Shown in pieces: positions 1 to 10,477 of a stretch of DNA of 64,000 bases. The number at the start of each line of letters is the position of its first letter. The stretch's first letter is position 1. The position numbers were made by a program, and so were the translations under genes. The notes under the pieces are model-generated. The model was given only the letters and a program-made list of their open reading frames with translations, did not search any database and was not told where the DNA came from. The DNA is from Selaginella tamariscina (taxonomy: Eukaryota > Streptophyta > Lycopodiopsida > Selaginellales > Selaginellaceae), in the NCBI GenBank assembly GCA_003024785.1, contig PUQB01000809.1:1-64000 (forward strand), in the 5' to 3' direction.

Positions 1-2624
1 TGAGCACAGGCCAAACCGTTGGTGGTGTTGGAATTCGTGACCGAAGAATTTTGCCGTTTGGCCGCGTGAAACACCCTGAATCTTTTGGGCAGAACCACAT
101 CATCTGTTGTACATACTCCTCATTCCCCAAGGCATCAATGTACATTCGTTTTCCATAGAATCCTGGTGCTGGCACTCTGCTTGGATAACCGATTGGTTTT
201 CCACACAGAGCAGTTCCTTCCTGATTCATCCCCAAACACTTAACCTTACTGGATGCTCCGATTCGTCTGATGGCCCACTCTGTTTGAGCAATCTCTCTCT
301 CCGAAACCTCTTCGAACCTTAACCTCTTTCTCCTGTTGTTTTGGACCACCCGCTCTGTGTACTCTACATCATGTCTGTGTGAACGTCGAGCATCAGACTG
401 TTCTGTGTGACTGTTCTCCTAACAGTTTGCACTCGAACGTTAGTGGTACACGTGAACTCCGGGCTGGTCAAGTGTTCCTCGCCTTCCACCAGATTATAAT
501 TGTTGATGGAGATACACTTTTCCCCTCAGAGAGTTTGCGTTGCACTCGTTTCAACAGAGTTTCCTTCGAAGGCCCTGACCCTGTATACCTCCCTTCTATT
601 GCCGCTTTCACCTTCGCACTCTGCATAACTGCATCGGTGAGGTCTAACATTGTCGCCTCCAGCAGTGGTACTCTTTTGGCCAATCTTGCTCTTCTTGCTC
701 TCGCGTGAATCACTTCAGCATTGTTTGTAGTTGGAACGCTCGCGAGTCCTTCTTCTGTCATGTCTCCCAGTTCCGCCATGGAGATGTGGTCCTCATGCCT
801 GATCCACCAAGACAGCCATGTCTTCAAAGCTCGAATGTTTGACGCTCGTCCTTCCCAAAAAGACTCGAGAATTGCCAGTTGTTCTTTCTTAGATTGTTCA
901 TTCAGTGCTGCAGGCCAGGCACGAGCAAGCTTCATGTGTTCTTCGCGATGTTCTTCTGCGATCCATTTCTTTGTCACCTGACGCACGGATTGCATAAAGT
1001 GAAACAGACAGCTTCTTTCCCTCCCTTTCATCTTTGCTCCGTTGTTGAATACTTGGCGCAAGGCTATCCATATCGCTCCAGCCTCATCCGACATGAAACC
1101 AGCAAAGTTGACATTCTCCAAACCCTGCTTCTTACAAACCTCTAGCATTGTGTTCAAGAACTTCAGCACTGCAACATTATCTTCGCGGCACATATCTGCG
1201 TAAGCTATAGTCACCATGGATCTGACACTGCAAGAGAGCGTTAGATAACGAAGATTAGAAAGTGTTATGAAGAGTTTTACAACTTACAATGGGTCATAAA
1301 GGTGTATTCCAATTGTCGCCCAGTCTGGTATGCGGTGCGTGTGGTCCAGAAACAACCCATTGATCATGAAGGTCTCCTCCACTTTGACACCTTCTGATGT
1401 ACTCAACTCCTGAACCCGGTCCCTCAACTGTCATTTTGAAGATCAGAGGCTGCTCCTCAGCACCATGCAGTTCCATCCCTGGAACATGTATGACGTGAAT
1501 GAAAGGTATTGGCAGCTTTGTCTTCAGCTCCAGAAGACCCTCGTAACCCTCTCTAAAGTGTGTCTCCTTCTGTCTTGATTGTGTAATCCAGTCCCGAGTC
1601 CTAAAGAAAAGGTCACGTCAGTGTGTAGAGATCTAAAAAAAATACCTTCGATGGTTTGTTAGAGGTTCAAGTTTTGAGAGTAAACCAGTGTACGAGACTT
1701 CTCCTTCTTCCTTGAAAAGTTCTTCAAAGATGAGCTCACGCGCGGCTTGAAACTCAATCACTCGTTGATTGGTTCGCGGACTGCTCTTTACCACGTTGCT
1801 GACACTAGATCTGGCTCGCTGAACGTTTGAAGCTGACACTGAGGGGCTGACTGGATGCTGATGAACACCTCTGTGAATGAACAACCTTGTAAAAGAAATG
1901 TCGTCTGGCAGAATGTAGTACACATAAGCCGGACAAGTGTGCACCAGCAATGGCTCCTCTCCACAATGCTTACATTTTATGCCTATTACTTTGCCTGTCT
2001 CAGTTGTCTTTGCCTTCTCCACAGCACCCTTGAAGTGACATTCATTTGCTTTCTTCTCAAAAGCCAAGTAGGGGCAGTAGGATTGATGCATTGGAGATGT
2101 CCGACACATGAACTTCGACTGACTCGCGCCGGAACATGCCAGTGTGTTGTGCTCGGGTGTGTCCAATGGTAGCAGCCATCCTTGCGATTCATCCCCGAGT
2201 ACTTCTCTGTGCTTTCTGTCTTAGGGGGAAGTTCGAAAATGACATTTCCATTGTATATCTGCGGTAGTTCAGAGACTCGTTTAACTTCAGACGAACCAAT
2301 GAGATCCTTCCCTATCCTACATTTGTCTGCTCTTAGAAGACACACCAGCATGGATTCCTCACGCTCCTCTGTCCGCAACCTGAACAACGGGCCCTTTGCC
2401 GGGCACAATGTGTAAAAGACAAACTGGTTTGATGCATTGCCTTCTGGTAACAACTCCACATCTTCTCCAGAACTCGCAGAAACTGACATCAATTGAACCA
2501 CATGTATACTGAACCAACAAGGAATGTTGAAAGCAATGTGAAGATCATGTTCAAACACAAAAGCATTTCCATCTTCATCGACTGGGAAATCTTTGTCAAT
2601 GCCTTCATAGGTAACTCTGGCCAT
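1..2624 (-). pseudogene. Mutator-like (MULE) transposase, partial, interrupted frame
   Basis: The N-terminal block (from the Met codon at 2624) leads into a zinc-binding stretch with CKHCGE, a further Cys and an end reading HRGVHQHPV, like the WRKY/GCM1-type fingers of MULE transposases. A DDE-type core follows: a candidate first Asp in FLDHTH (about 1340), a second in FMSDEAGAIW (about 1085), then CLFHFMQSV and TNNAEVIH, which fits the MULE C/H and Glu positions. One intron is likely near 1595-1645 (GTATTT to TTTAG). Another sits near 1215-1290 before the block starting MVTIAYADM. The zinc-finger block changes frame near 2080. A change ahead of the first Asp is shared with copy 2, so it may be splicing. 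The C-terminus runs past base 1. It would cut and join element ends in the nucleus. Confidence 0.68.
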
Positions 2625-3110
2625 GACAACGCAAGGAGAAAGCTCGGTGGTTTAGGAAAGCAAAGCAAAAGATTAAACACACTTTCTCTTACCAAAAAAA
2701 AATTACAATCGTTAACAATAAACGTGAATACACGTTTGTATATAATTAATTCTATGCTGCCCAGTTCACAGTGTTCTTAATGATGTCCTCTCTAGTATCA
2801 CCGATTTAATTTAATTTCTACCTTTTATGATTTGAAATATCTTCACATTTACCAATTATTCACATATTTTAAAATAAACCCTAAATATTAATGTCACATT
2901 TATTCCGTAGGGTTCACTGTTTTCATTGCGGCTAGGGTTTTTTGGTAGATAGGGTTTACTGTTTCCATTGCGGCTAGGGTTCTTTCAATCTCAGATCTGT
3001 TTCCACTGCGGTAGATCCAGAGGGTTTCTTAATCTCAGATCTCAGAGTTACGGTTTCCACTGCGGCGCCATCCATTTCGACTCGATTCGTGCAGCGCCCA
3101 AGTATAACAA
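2625..3110. promoter_or_regulatory. Shared divergent leader between the transposase and ParB-methyltransferase genes
   Basis: This gap separates the two divergent genes and must hold both promoters. From about 2915 to 3075 a word close to GTTTCCACTGCGG recurs four times beside AGGGTTT, giving an irregular repeat of about 40 bases. A tiny upstream frame, MEISVPI, lies at 3110-3133 just before the first exon-like unit ends at CACAAG/GTATG (3170). The 2700-2900 part is plain AT-rich DNA. Copy 2 keeps a shorter, decayed version near 41115-41560. No TATA box can be assigned with certainty. Confidence 0.45.
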
Positions 3111-4105
3111 TGGAGATTTCTGTGCCGATTTAGATTCTCGGCACCATCCTGCTCAGCCGGCGGCCACAAGGTATGTGTAATTTCTGTATTTTATGATTTG
3201 CTGCTCAAAGTATTTCTTTTTCCAGAGATATAGGGTCTTCTTATTTGTGCCGACTGAGAGCAACGGCACCATCCTGGTTCAGTCGGCAAACACAAGGTAT
3301 CGTCGATTTATTTATTTTTTTCCTTGCGGCTCAAGTATACGTGTCACAATGTTTTTTTTTCAGAGTTAATGGGTCTTTCCATTTGTGCCGACTGAGAGTG
3401 ACGGCACCATCCTGGTTCAGTCGGCAAAAACAAGGTATTTTCGATTTGTTTTTTTTTGCTTTCTGGCTCAAGTATTCGTATCACAAGGTTTTTATTTTCA
3501 GAGTTAATGGGTCTTCCCATTTGTGCCGACTGAGAGTGACGGCACCATCCTAGTTCAGTCGGCAGCCACAAGGTATGTTCGATATATTTATTTTTTGCTT
3601 TCTGGATCATGTATTCGTATCACATTGTTTTTTTTCAGAGTTAATGTGTCTTCTCATTTGTGCCGACTGAGAGTGACGGCACCATCCTTCTTCAGTCGGC
3701 AGCCACAAGGTATTTTGAATTTGTTTATATTTTGCTCTGCGGCTCAAGTATCCGTATAACAATGTTTTTTTTCAGAGTTATAGTGTCTTCCCATTTGTGC
3801 CGACTGAGAGTGACGGCACCATCCTTCTTCAGTCGGCAGCCACAAGGTATTTTGAATTAGTTTTTTTTTTCTTTGCGTCTCAAGTATTTCTTTTAAAACA
3901 GTTAATGGGTCTTCCCATTTGTGCCGTCTGAGAGGGACGGCACCATCCTATCTCAGTCGGCACCATTATCTCTTCTGTGCCGTCTGACAGAGTCGGCACA
4001 AACTATCTCAGTCGGCAGGTTTTTTCTTCTACATCTCTCTGCCGACTGAGAGGGTCGGCAGCATCTAGCTTGAGTCGGCAGCCACAAGGTTAGTCATCTT
4101 TGTTT
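3110..4105 (+). repeat. Tandem array of about 137-bp hairpin, exon-like units
   Basis: Units recur at 3249, 3387, 3525, 3662 and 3799 (steps of 137-138), then in shorter forms at 3923, about 3976 and about 4035. Each core runs from TGCCGACTGA to its exact inverse TCAGTCGGCA about 20 bases later, a ready stem-loop, with GACGGCACC in the loop. Each core is preceded by a T-run ending in CAG and followed by CACAAG/GTAT, so each looks like a small exon with acceptor and donor. The last unit's donor (about 4087) faces an acceptor at 4155 just upstream of the ATG. The cores could be alternative 5' non-coding exons, protein-binding iterons, or both. Confidence 0.8.
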
Positions 4106-4165
4106 GTTTTTTTATTTTGACTCCTCATCAATTGACTTGTGTGTTTACTTTCCAGAGTTCCCAAA

Positions 4166-7100
4166 ATGGTGAGAGCTTCAAAACGTCTACTAGAGACTGC
4201 GCCTGATGAAGAGCCACGGGAAGAGAAGAGGATATCGAAGCAGAAGCGAGGCAAGAGAGGAGAACCATCTAATGTACCAAAGGAGGATCCTCCAGTGACT
4301 CAGTCTGGAGTAGTAGCAGTTGAGCAAGAACAGCCTCCACCAACAATCACAGATTTCCCGGAGAGCTCGTCGCAGTTGCCTCCTTCATCCGCTGAGGTTG
4401 CAGTCCTGAACGAGCAAGTGCAGATGACAGAGGCAGCTGAAGCTAGCGAGGACGACTTGGAGGAGGCAGTCAGCAAAAAGAGAGGCCGCGGGAAAGCTGA
4501 TTCAAAAGGCAAGAAGGCGAAGAGCGATAAGGAGCCGAAGGAGTTATACAGCATACCGGCGAGCCTGCATTTGGAGAGCTCAGCAAACCTGCTCGACAAA
4601 ATTACTATCAAGGGACTTGGTGATCCTCCTGATGTGCCCATCTGCAGAATACATTCCAACGAGGTGGTTCGACGAGTGAACCCAGGGGACTTGGACAGGC
4701 TGGTGTCATCGTTGAAGAAGGCTGGTTATCTACGCAACACGGCCTTGTTCATTCTGTCCATCGGAGATCGACTCACTGCTGAGGAGCTATCGGAGCTGTC
4801 GAAGGACACGATTCAGTACGAGCAGCACCGGTCTTTCGAGCAAGCTCTTACTCAGCCGGAGTACAAACAGTGGGCTTCAAGGCTCTCAAACAGGAAGTTT
4901 AGCTGCTGGGACGGGAACCATAGGCTACAGGCTTTGCAGAAGCTGTACCGAGAGGATGCAGAGGACAACCAGCGATGGGCTATTCGCGTTCGATCGAGTT
5001 TCATCTCCACGGAGAACCTCGACATTCTTCAACTGGTTTCGATGTTCCAATCGATTAACATGTGAGTATTTTCTTTTCTTTTTGTTAAGAGTTTAGACTT
5101 ACAGTTTCGTTGAACAGATCTTCAGCAACATCTGTGGAAACAACGCTACCACATATTCTCCTCGCTGTAAAGGCGGTCTGCACTAGTACAGAAGGAACTC
5201 AGAAAATCCTCGAGTCACTCACGGAGGTTGATCGTCTTGAGGTGCGGAAGTGGAAGGAGAGTTCATCAGGAAAGACGGCTTGGCATCCTCTTCCGAACCT
5301 GATCTGCGCAAAGATACTTTTCAAGGTAACCTCCGATTTAATTTATAGGAAAGAAATTTTTAACTTGTTCTATGTGCAGAACGAGATCGACGATGATCTC
5401 GACAGAGCAGTCACCAGTGCTAAGGGCAATCCACAGGTTGAGGTGAACCTGAAGCAGCTAGTATACAAGAAGCATGACAAGCGTATGCACAAGTTCCTCT
5501 CCATCATAGACCCAGACTTGGGGGAGGAGTGGTTCCAGAAGGTGACAAACATCTCTCATAAGCAGTGTCGCTGGATGGGCATTGAGAAGCTGTATGCGAT
5601 GTCAAGGGCGAAGATTCCAAACATGCTGCGACTCCGATACCTCAACAAGCTCACCCGTCTCGAATCCAAGGCAGAACAACAGACACTTGGGCTACCGGGC
5701 ATGCAGGACAAAGAGTGGATCAAGTGGTTCACCTTGGACTTATATTGGAAGGCTGTGCGCGAGGAAGCCATTCAGATCCTTAAGGGGTTGCGAGAGGATG
5801 GTGAAGAAGTTGGAACGGATGTCGACTTCATGAGCTGGTTTGACGAGATGAGAATTCGGAGCAAGTGCCTGGTCTTTCAGCCCTTCCATGACTGCATACG
5901 GTTCACTTATTCGATGGAGCCGAATGAGTTTCTGGAGCGTGAGGAATCTGCGCGTCGGATGATATGGAGGTAAGCTTTCAATCCAGCATTGCTACTGTCT
6001 GACTTTGTGTTGCAGGTTCATACTGGCGAAGCAAATGACACCGTCCCATACGATGAAGCTGTGGACAGATCATACAAGCGAGCCTCACATGTGGTCGAAG
6101 AGCAGAGGAGCTCTAACACCGTTCGAACGGGAGCATGTTCCATTCTGGCTCGACTGTCCGTCGCAACAGCCACCAGCTTGGGAGAGCACACTATTCGACA
6201 TGCACGCCAATGATCTACCAGCGATTCTTTGGGAGCCAGAAGAAGTAGAGGCTATCAAGAAGAGCAAGATGAAGAAGACGGTGCGGAAGACAACTACACC
6301 TGCAAAGGGATCGGGAGCGGGACCAAGCTCTTCTACAGCACCTCCGCCAGCATTCGACTTTACAATCAATGAGGTACAGCCACTTGTAGCTAGTTTGGAC
6401 ATCAAGGACGACCTGATGACCTTCATCCCGACCCTGGCTGCATCCCGTGGATCCTACGACCTAGCTGTGTGCGACATGGAGGAGATGAGCAGGTCTTTCT
6501 TCGAGCCAGGTGCTTCCCAGACAGAGGTGTACACCAAGCTCCGAGAACAGGTTGACAGACTACATACGGTTGAGTCACAAACGTTGTTCCAGGAAGTGGT
6601 AGGTGAATACGGCTTCAACCTCATCATCCTCGACTTGCCCAATGAGCTTGTATATGGAGGTGCTAGCATCAACAAGGACATTGTGCAGCTAGATCCGGTG
6701 AAGTTTGAGGAGGCCTTGCAGTTCAGTGGAATGCACTTGGCAGCGAGTGGTTTCATGGTCGTCTTCGCGAGTTCTCCTTCTGTTTCGGCGGTGATTCAGG
6801 CGGCTGCAGTAATCAACTTGGAGGTTGCAGGGACTTACAGCGTCTACCGTGCACGAGGCTGGGGATACCGTGACAAAATTAAGGTAAGCTAGCTATTCAA
6901 GTTCAAGTTTAACTTGGTCTATGTGGCAGGATAACTTGTTAGTTCTCTTGGTGCTGCAAAGCTCTGAGAAGAAGTCGAAGAGGCCAAACCCTCTGGCGTT
7001 GACGAACACGATCCTCGTCGACACTGCCGACCGTTATCAGGAGGCTTGGTAAGGAAGTGCTTTGCTATGTTTATCCTAATGGAAGATTGTGCAGGATTAT

Positions 7101-7392
7101 GATTCAACCGAAGAGTGTTCGACTCATGCAGCTTTTGATCGAGCGTCTCAGTAGACCTGGCGACCTAGTCTGGGATATTGGTTCCGGAACCGGGTCATCA
7201 TTGTTAGCTGCCGTCGAGCTCGGAAGGAATATTATAGGAACCGAGAAGAGTTTCGAACTCTCTAGGTTGGCAACAAACAAGCTTGCAGAGAACATTAGAC
7301 CAGAAGAGTTACCTACTCAAACACCTCCACGTCCAAGCGTAACTGGTGGTTCGAGAACTGCAGCTTTACTTAAGATGAAGAAGAAACTTTAG
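4166..7392 (+). CDS. ParB-like domain fused to N4/N6-type DNA methyltransferase, intact six-exon gene
   Basis: Exons are 4166-5061, 5118-5325, 5380-5969, 6016-6883, 6930-7048 and 7095-7392. All five introns are GT-AG and 46-56 bases. The exons total 2979 bases, one open frame of 992 codons plus stop. Residues 1-130 are charged, with a basic tract KKRGRGKADSKGKK that could be a nuclear signal. Residues about 150-300 resemble ParB/Srx folds (R-H-S-N-E start, CWDGNHRLQAL at about 247-257). Residues 300-640 match nothing I recognise. After a Lys/Pro/Ser linker (about 645-675) comes a methyltransferase domain in permuted order: motif IV region LIILDLPNELVYG (DLPN at 771-774), then QPKSVRLMQLLIERLSRPGD and motif I DIGSGTGSS (921-929) with GRNIIGTE. 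That order fits beta-class N4/N6 enzymes. ParB-methyltransferase fusions occur in bacteria and phages. DLPN in place of the [DNS]PP[YFW] tetrad may mean lost or altered activity. The start is the first ATG after the acceptor at 4155. Confidence 0.8.
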
Positions 7393-7408
7393 CTAATGTA
7401 TATTGAGT

Positions 7409-7414
7409 AATAAA
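7409..7414 (+). terminator. Poly(A) signal candidate AATAAA
   Basis: A perfect AATAAA lies 17 bases after the stop of the ParB-methyltransferase gene and still inside the element. It is a plausible cleavage signal, but AATAAA is common in AT-rich DNA. Confidence 0.4.
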
Positions 7415-7479
7415 TTAAGCTAATATAAAAAAAAATTAAAAAGAAATACAACAGTTTTAATAGAATTCTTTTTTGCCGA

Positions 7480-7586
7480 CTGAGGCCAATACTGCCGACC
7501 AGAAAGAATATTCCAAAATATTCTAGAATATTCTTGAATATTCGAGCCCAGGCCTCCTGGGCCCCAAGCCTCCAAAATGGCGACAC
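7480..7586. repeat. Right terminal region of the composite element
   Basis: TGCCGACTGA, the stem word of the internal array, appears once more at about 7475, followed by TGCCGACC. Next come four AATATTC words and then a GC-rich end closing in CCTCCAAAATGGCGACAC at 7586. The inverse of this order opens copy 2 at 37081-37190, which fixes the boundary. Stem words near an end are what a transposase or ParB binding region could look like. Confidence 0.65.
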
Positions 7587-8164
7587 TCGAGAGGAGAGAT
7601 TATCTGTATAATGCTCAAGTTAATAAATGTGATAAATTAAAGGTATTACGTTACTCAGAATATATATGCTCAACATCTCCTTATTAGCTTAAGCACACTA
7701 TAATCCATGGTTTAAAATATATGAGAGGATAACATAATGATTTAATTTAACTGTGCTTAAAATGTAGGAGGGCATCATGTAGTAAGAATCGAAAGCGTAA
7801 ATTTGTACTAGTAATACTATACATAATATACAAAATCCTATATAGTCAATCTTTCATATCTTTTTATAAATTTATATAGTTAAGTAAATAATTAGTACTA
7901 TTATTAAAAGTTTATTATAATTATATATTTATAATTTTGTAATTGCTTTAAGCTTCAGAAAATATACATTCTCTTGCATTTTTATTAATTGTGACTTTAT
8001 CAACGCTTTTTGACATGCACCCATATCGAATAGATTAACATTTATAAAACATGCTAGGCCTTTTTAATTGGGAGACCATGTTTTCTTTAGGCATTGATGT
8101 CATTTCAATCTCCTCTCACCACCTTGTTTTAAGTCAAAAAGAGTGTTATAATTATGTACTTGTG
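7587..8164. other. AT-rich intergenic stretch, no gene seen
   Basis: I see no coding frame, repeat family or RNA gene here, only AT-rich sequence between the composite element's end and the chromovirus target duplication. Confidence 0.5.
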
Positions 8165-8169
8165 ACAGT
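8165..8169. repeat. Target site duplication ACAGT of the chromovirus, left copy
   Basis: ACAGT directly precedes the LTR here and directly follows the other LTR at 21839-21843. Five bases is the usual Ty3 duplication length. Confidence 0.85.
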
Positions 8170-8631
8170 TGTCAAGCCACGATTTAGGAACAAAGAAGTG
8201 AGTAGGATTTCGATAACAAGAAAGCTTGATTCAGAAGCAGGACAGGGAGCAGGATAGAACTAAAAACCAGGAACAAGACAAAGTAGGAGGCAAGGATCAA
8301 GACAAGACAAGATTGATCGTAGAAAGACTGGTGTTGATAGTAACTTATGTATAACAATTAGGTCGGAGCTTTTATACTCACAACTCCAAGCTAATCTGGT
8401 CATGAGTCTAATCTGGTCATGAGCTAAAAATAGTGACCCTTATCCTTTAGGCATATCCTGTAATATATCCTATAGGCATACCTATAGGAATATCCTGTAG
8501 GTATATCTTGTAAGAATATCATGTAGGCATATCTTGTAGGTATATCCTATGGGCATATCCTGTAAGAATATCCTGCAGGCATATCATGTAACCCATATCC
8601 TGTATCCTGCATTCTGTATCGGGTCGTGATA
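8170..8631 (-). repeat. Chromovirus LTR (coding-strand 3' LTR)
   Basis: It begins TGTCAAGCCACGA and ends in GGGTCGTGATA, matching the LTR at 21418-21838 and the solo LTR at 11223-11780. About 8450-8620 is a short minisatellite built on ATATCCTGTAGG. The ends correspond to the TG...CA rule of the family. Confidence 0.85.
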
Positions 8632-8800
8632 GCACCTCTTTCATAAGGACGAGTTCTACGAGTCTTGGGACCTGGTTTAGCAGGATAACGCCGATGGAAA
8701 GCAGCAACTTTGGAAAAAGCATGGAGTAAGTTGGATGTAGGTTCCCAAGTGCGATCGATAGGCAAATAACTTTTCTAATCCACCAAGTATTGAAGTTGGC
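8632..8800 (-). pseudogene. Chromovirus chromodomain C-terminal piece
   Basis: Read on the minus strand this gives LPIDRTWEPTSNLL-like sequence (8765 downward) and a basic tail. That is the WEP motif and C-terminal helix of a retrotransposon chromodomain, which directs integration to marked chromatin. It is the part of the outer element left of the nested insertion. Confidence 0.75.
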
Positions 8801-9562
8801 GGTCACGGGAAAATTTAGACCGTCACCTTGGTAGCCCCTGGTATGCATGTAGTGAAATAGTCTTCTACTTGTATTATACTAGTTTTCTACTCGTATTATA
8901 CGTCTACATTTACTTTACTATTCACCTTCTTTGTCTTTTTTACATGGTCAAACTAGTCAACATTATTATGTTAATCCATATGATTAGTGCCTGTTTAACC
9001 ATGCACATTTTCTTTGTCTTCTTCCATGCACCTTCTTAGTCACCTTCCCAAGTCAAAGTCAAGTCAACCTTCTTCCATAACCCCATCATTTATGGGTCAA
9101 GCCCACCTTCTTTCATAACCCTCATCATTTATGGGTCAAGCCCACTTCTTCCATAACGCCCTACCATTTCTTATGTAACCCCCATCTTACAACCTCTCTT
9201 ACACCCCTATCCTACCCTACATGCATTCTTTATATTATTTTGGGTATATAAGGAACCAAGGCTCAAGGTTTGAAGAAAAATAGGACACATACATATAGAA
9301 AATATAGAGAAGAGTCTATAGTTTCTTCTTTTCGTTTCTTACTTTGTAAATAGTGTGATGACATTATTTGTGTGTGCTCTTATGATGAATATAAAAATTA
9401 GTTAGTGTATCTTTTGTGTCATAAGTTTCATCTCATGTTTTTTCCTTTTTTTTAAATTCTTTTATTCATGTGTGTGATCATTATCAAGGACTACTACGAT
9501 GCGCTATCACTAAAGCCATCAAGTTCCAAACATACGAGTCCCTGAATGATTTTCCTTCGACA
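8801..9562 (+). repeat. 5' LTR of the nested Ty3 element
   Basis: This 762-base repeat matches 15761-16473 from the GTCACG(A/G)GAAAATTT start to the CTTC(G/A)ACA end. A primer-binding-like TGGTGCGGTGAGC follows at about 9567. The copy carries extra sequence near 8870-8900 relative to the 3' LTR. Confidence 0.85.
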
Positions 9563-10019
9563 TGTTTTGGTGCGGTGAGCGTGGAATGCTAATGTGCATT
9601 GTTTATGAATGAGCCTGAGCGTTCTTTTTGGAAAAGGTTCTTTCAACTTTCAAGGTCTCTTCAAAATCAAATATTGAAGTATTGTTTTGAGCATTCACAT
9701 GGGTTTACTTTAAATAACAAGTTGGTGGTCATTCAAACGTGGGGATTTGAAGAATTCAAGTTTGAAATACAACTTGCAATTGCGAATGTGCTTTTAAGGA
9801 GGTGAGAGGTGAATCAAGCATGGATCAAGATTTAGCACCCATGTGATAGTGGTGATATTGATGAGGCACATCATTTGTGTATGGATCTTCCATACATTAA
9901 TCTTCACATTGCAGTCGTGACAATATCTCATTGGATTCATCCAAGTCTTTGGGAATCTTATGGAGTGTGGAGTTTGGTGAAGCAAGAATATTGCGTGCGT
10001 TGTGAGAGGTTCATTGTGT

Positions 10020-10440
10020 GCTATGTGGCAAGTCAACTTTGATGGAGCATACAAGCCAAAGAAGCAAGTTGCAAGTGTAGGGGTCATGCTAACTGATCTA
10101 GTAGGGAAGCAAATCAAAATTTCTGAGCCAACTTCTAGTGCTAATTCTTGCAATCAAGCGGAGTATTCTGCATTGATTCGAGGATTGAAGGAGACAAGGA
10201 AACAAGGAGCAAAAAACGTGGTTGCGATGGTGACTCTAAGTTGGTGGTGAACTAAGTGCAAGTCAGTGGAAAGTGAGAAAGCCTGAGTTGTTGGTGCTTT
10301 CTGAGCGTGTTTAAGATCTCAAAAGGTGATTCAACACTTTTGAGATAAAGCACGTTCCTCGAAGAGAGAATCTAGAGGCTGACGAGCTTGCACAGAGGGG
10401 GCATTGCCTCGTCAAAGTGACGTCTTTTCATCTATTTATA
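10020..10440 (+). pseudogene. RNase H-like segment upstream of gag in the nested Ty3 element
   Basis: The stretch contains WQVNFDGAYKPKK and CNQAEYSALIRGL, then EADELAQRG farther on. That is the D...E...D pattern of the archaeal-type RNase H found as an extra domain in plant Ty3 Tat elements. Those usually carry it after the regular RNase H in pol, whereas here it precedes gag. The copy is broken. Confidence 0.6.
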
Positions 10441-10477
10441 ATCAGGTGAAACCTTTGTCATTTTTACACTTGTAAAG

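Larger units (their letters stand above)
1..7586. mobile_element. Composite DNA transposon copy 1 (MULE transposase plus ParB-methyltransferase)
   Basis: Two genes point away from each other: a Mutator-like transposase on the minus strand (1-2624) and a ParB-methyltransferase gene on the plus strand (4166-7392). A hairpin repeat array at about 3110-4105 lies between them. The right end is placed at 7586 because the sequence from 7480 to 7586 reappears, inverted, at the start of copy 2 (37081), where it abuts a repeat whose unoccupied form is seen at about 30318. The left end lies outside the window, so terminal inversion and target duplication cannot be tested here. That both genes belong to one element is inferred from the same layout in copies 1 and 2. 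Confidence 0.72.

Noticed and set aside
1855-2172. Plus-strand frames across the transposase region
   Set aside because: They overlap better-supported minus-strand MULE coding sequence with zinc-finger and DDE motifs.
3110-4105. CRISPR-like look of the regular repeats
   Set aside because: The period is about 137 bases, the intervals between cores are near-identical intron-like sequence, not unique spacers, and the setting is eukaryotic.
4166-7392. Bacterial contamination as the source of the ParB-methyltransferase gene
   Set aside because: It has five short GT-AG introns, decayed relatives elsewhere in the same contig, and plant retroelements on its flank.
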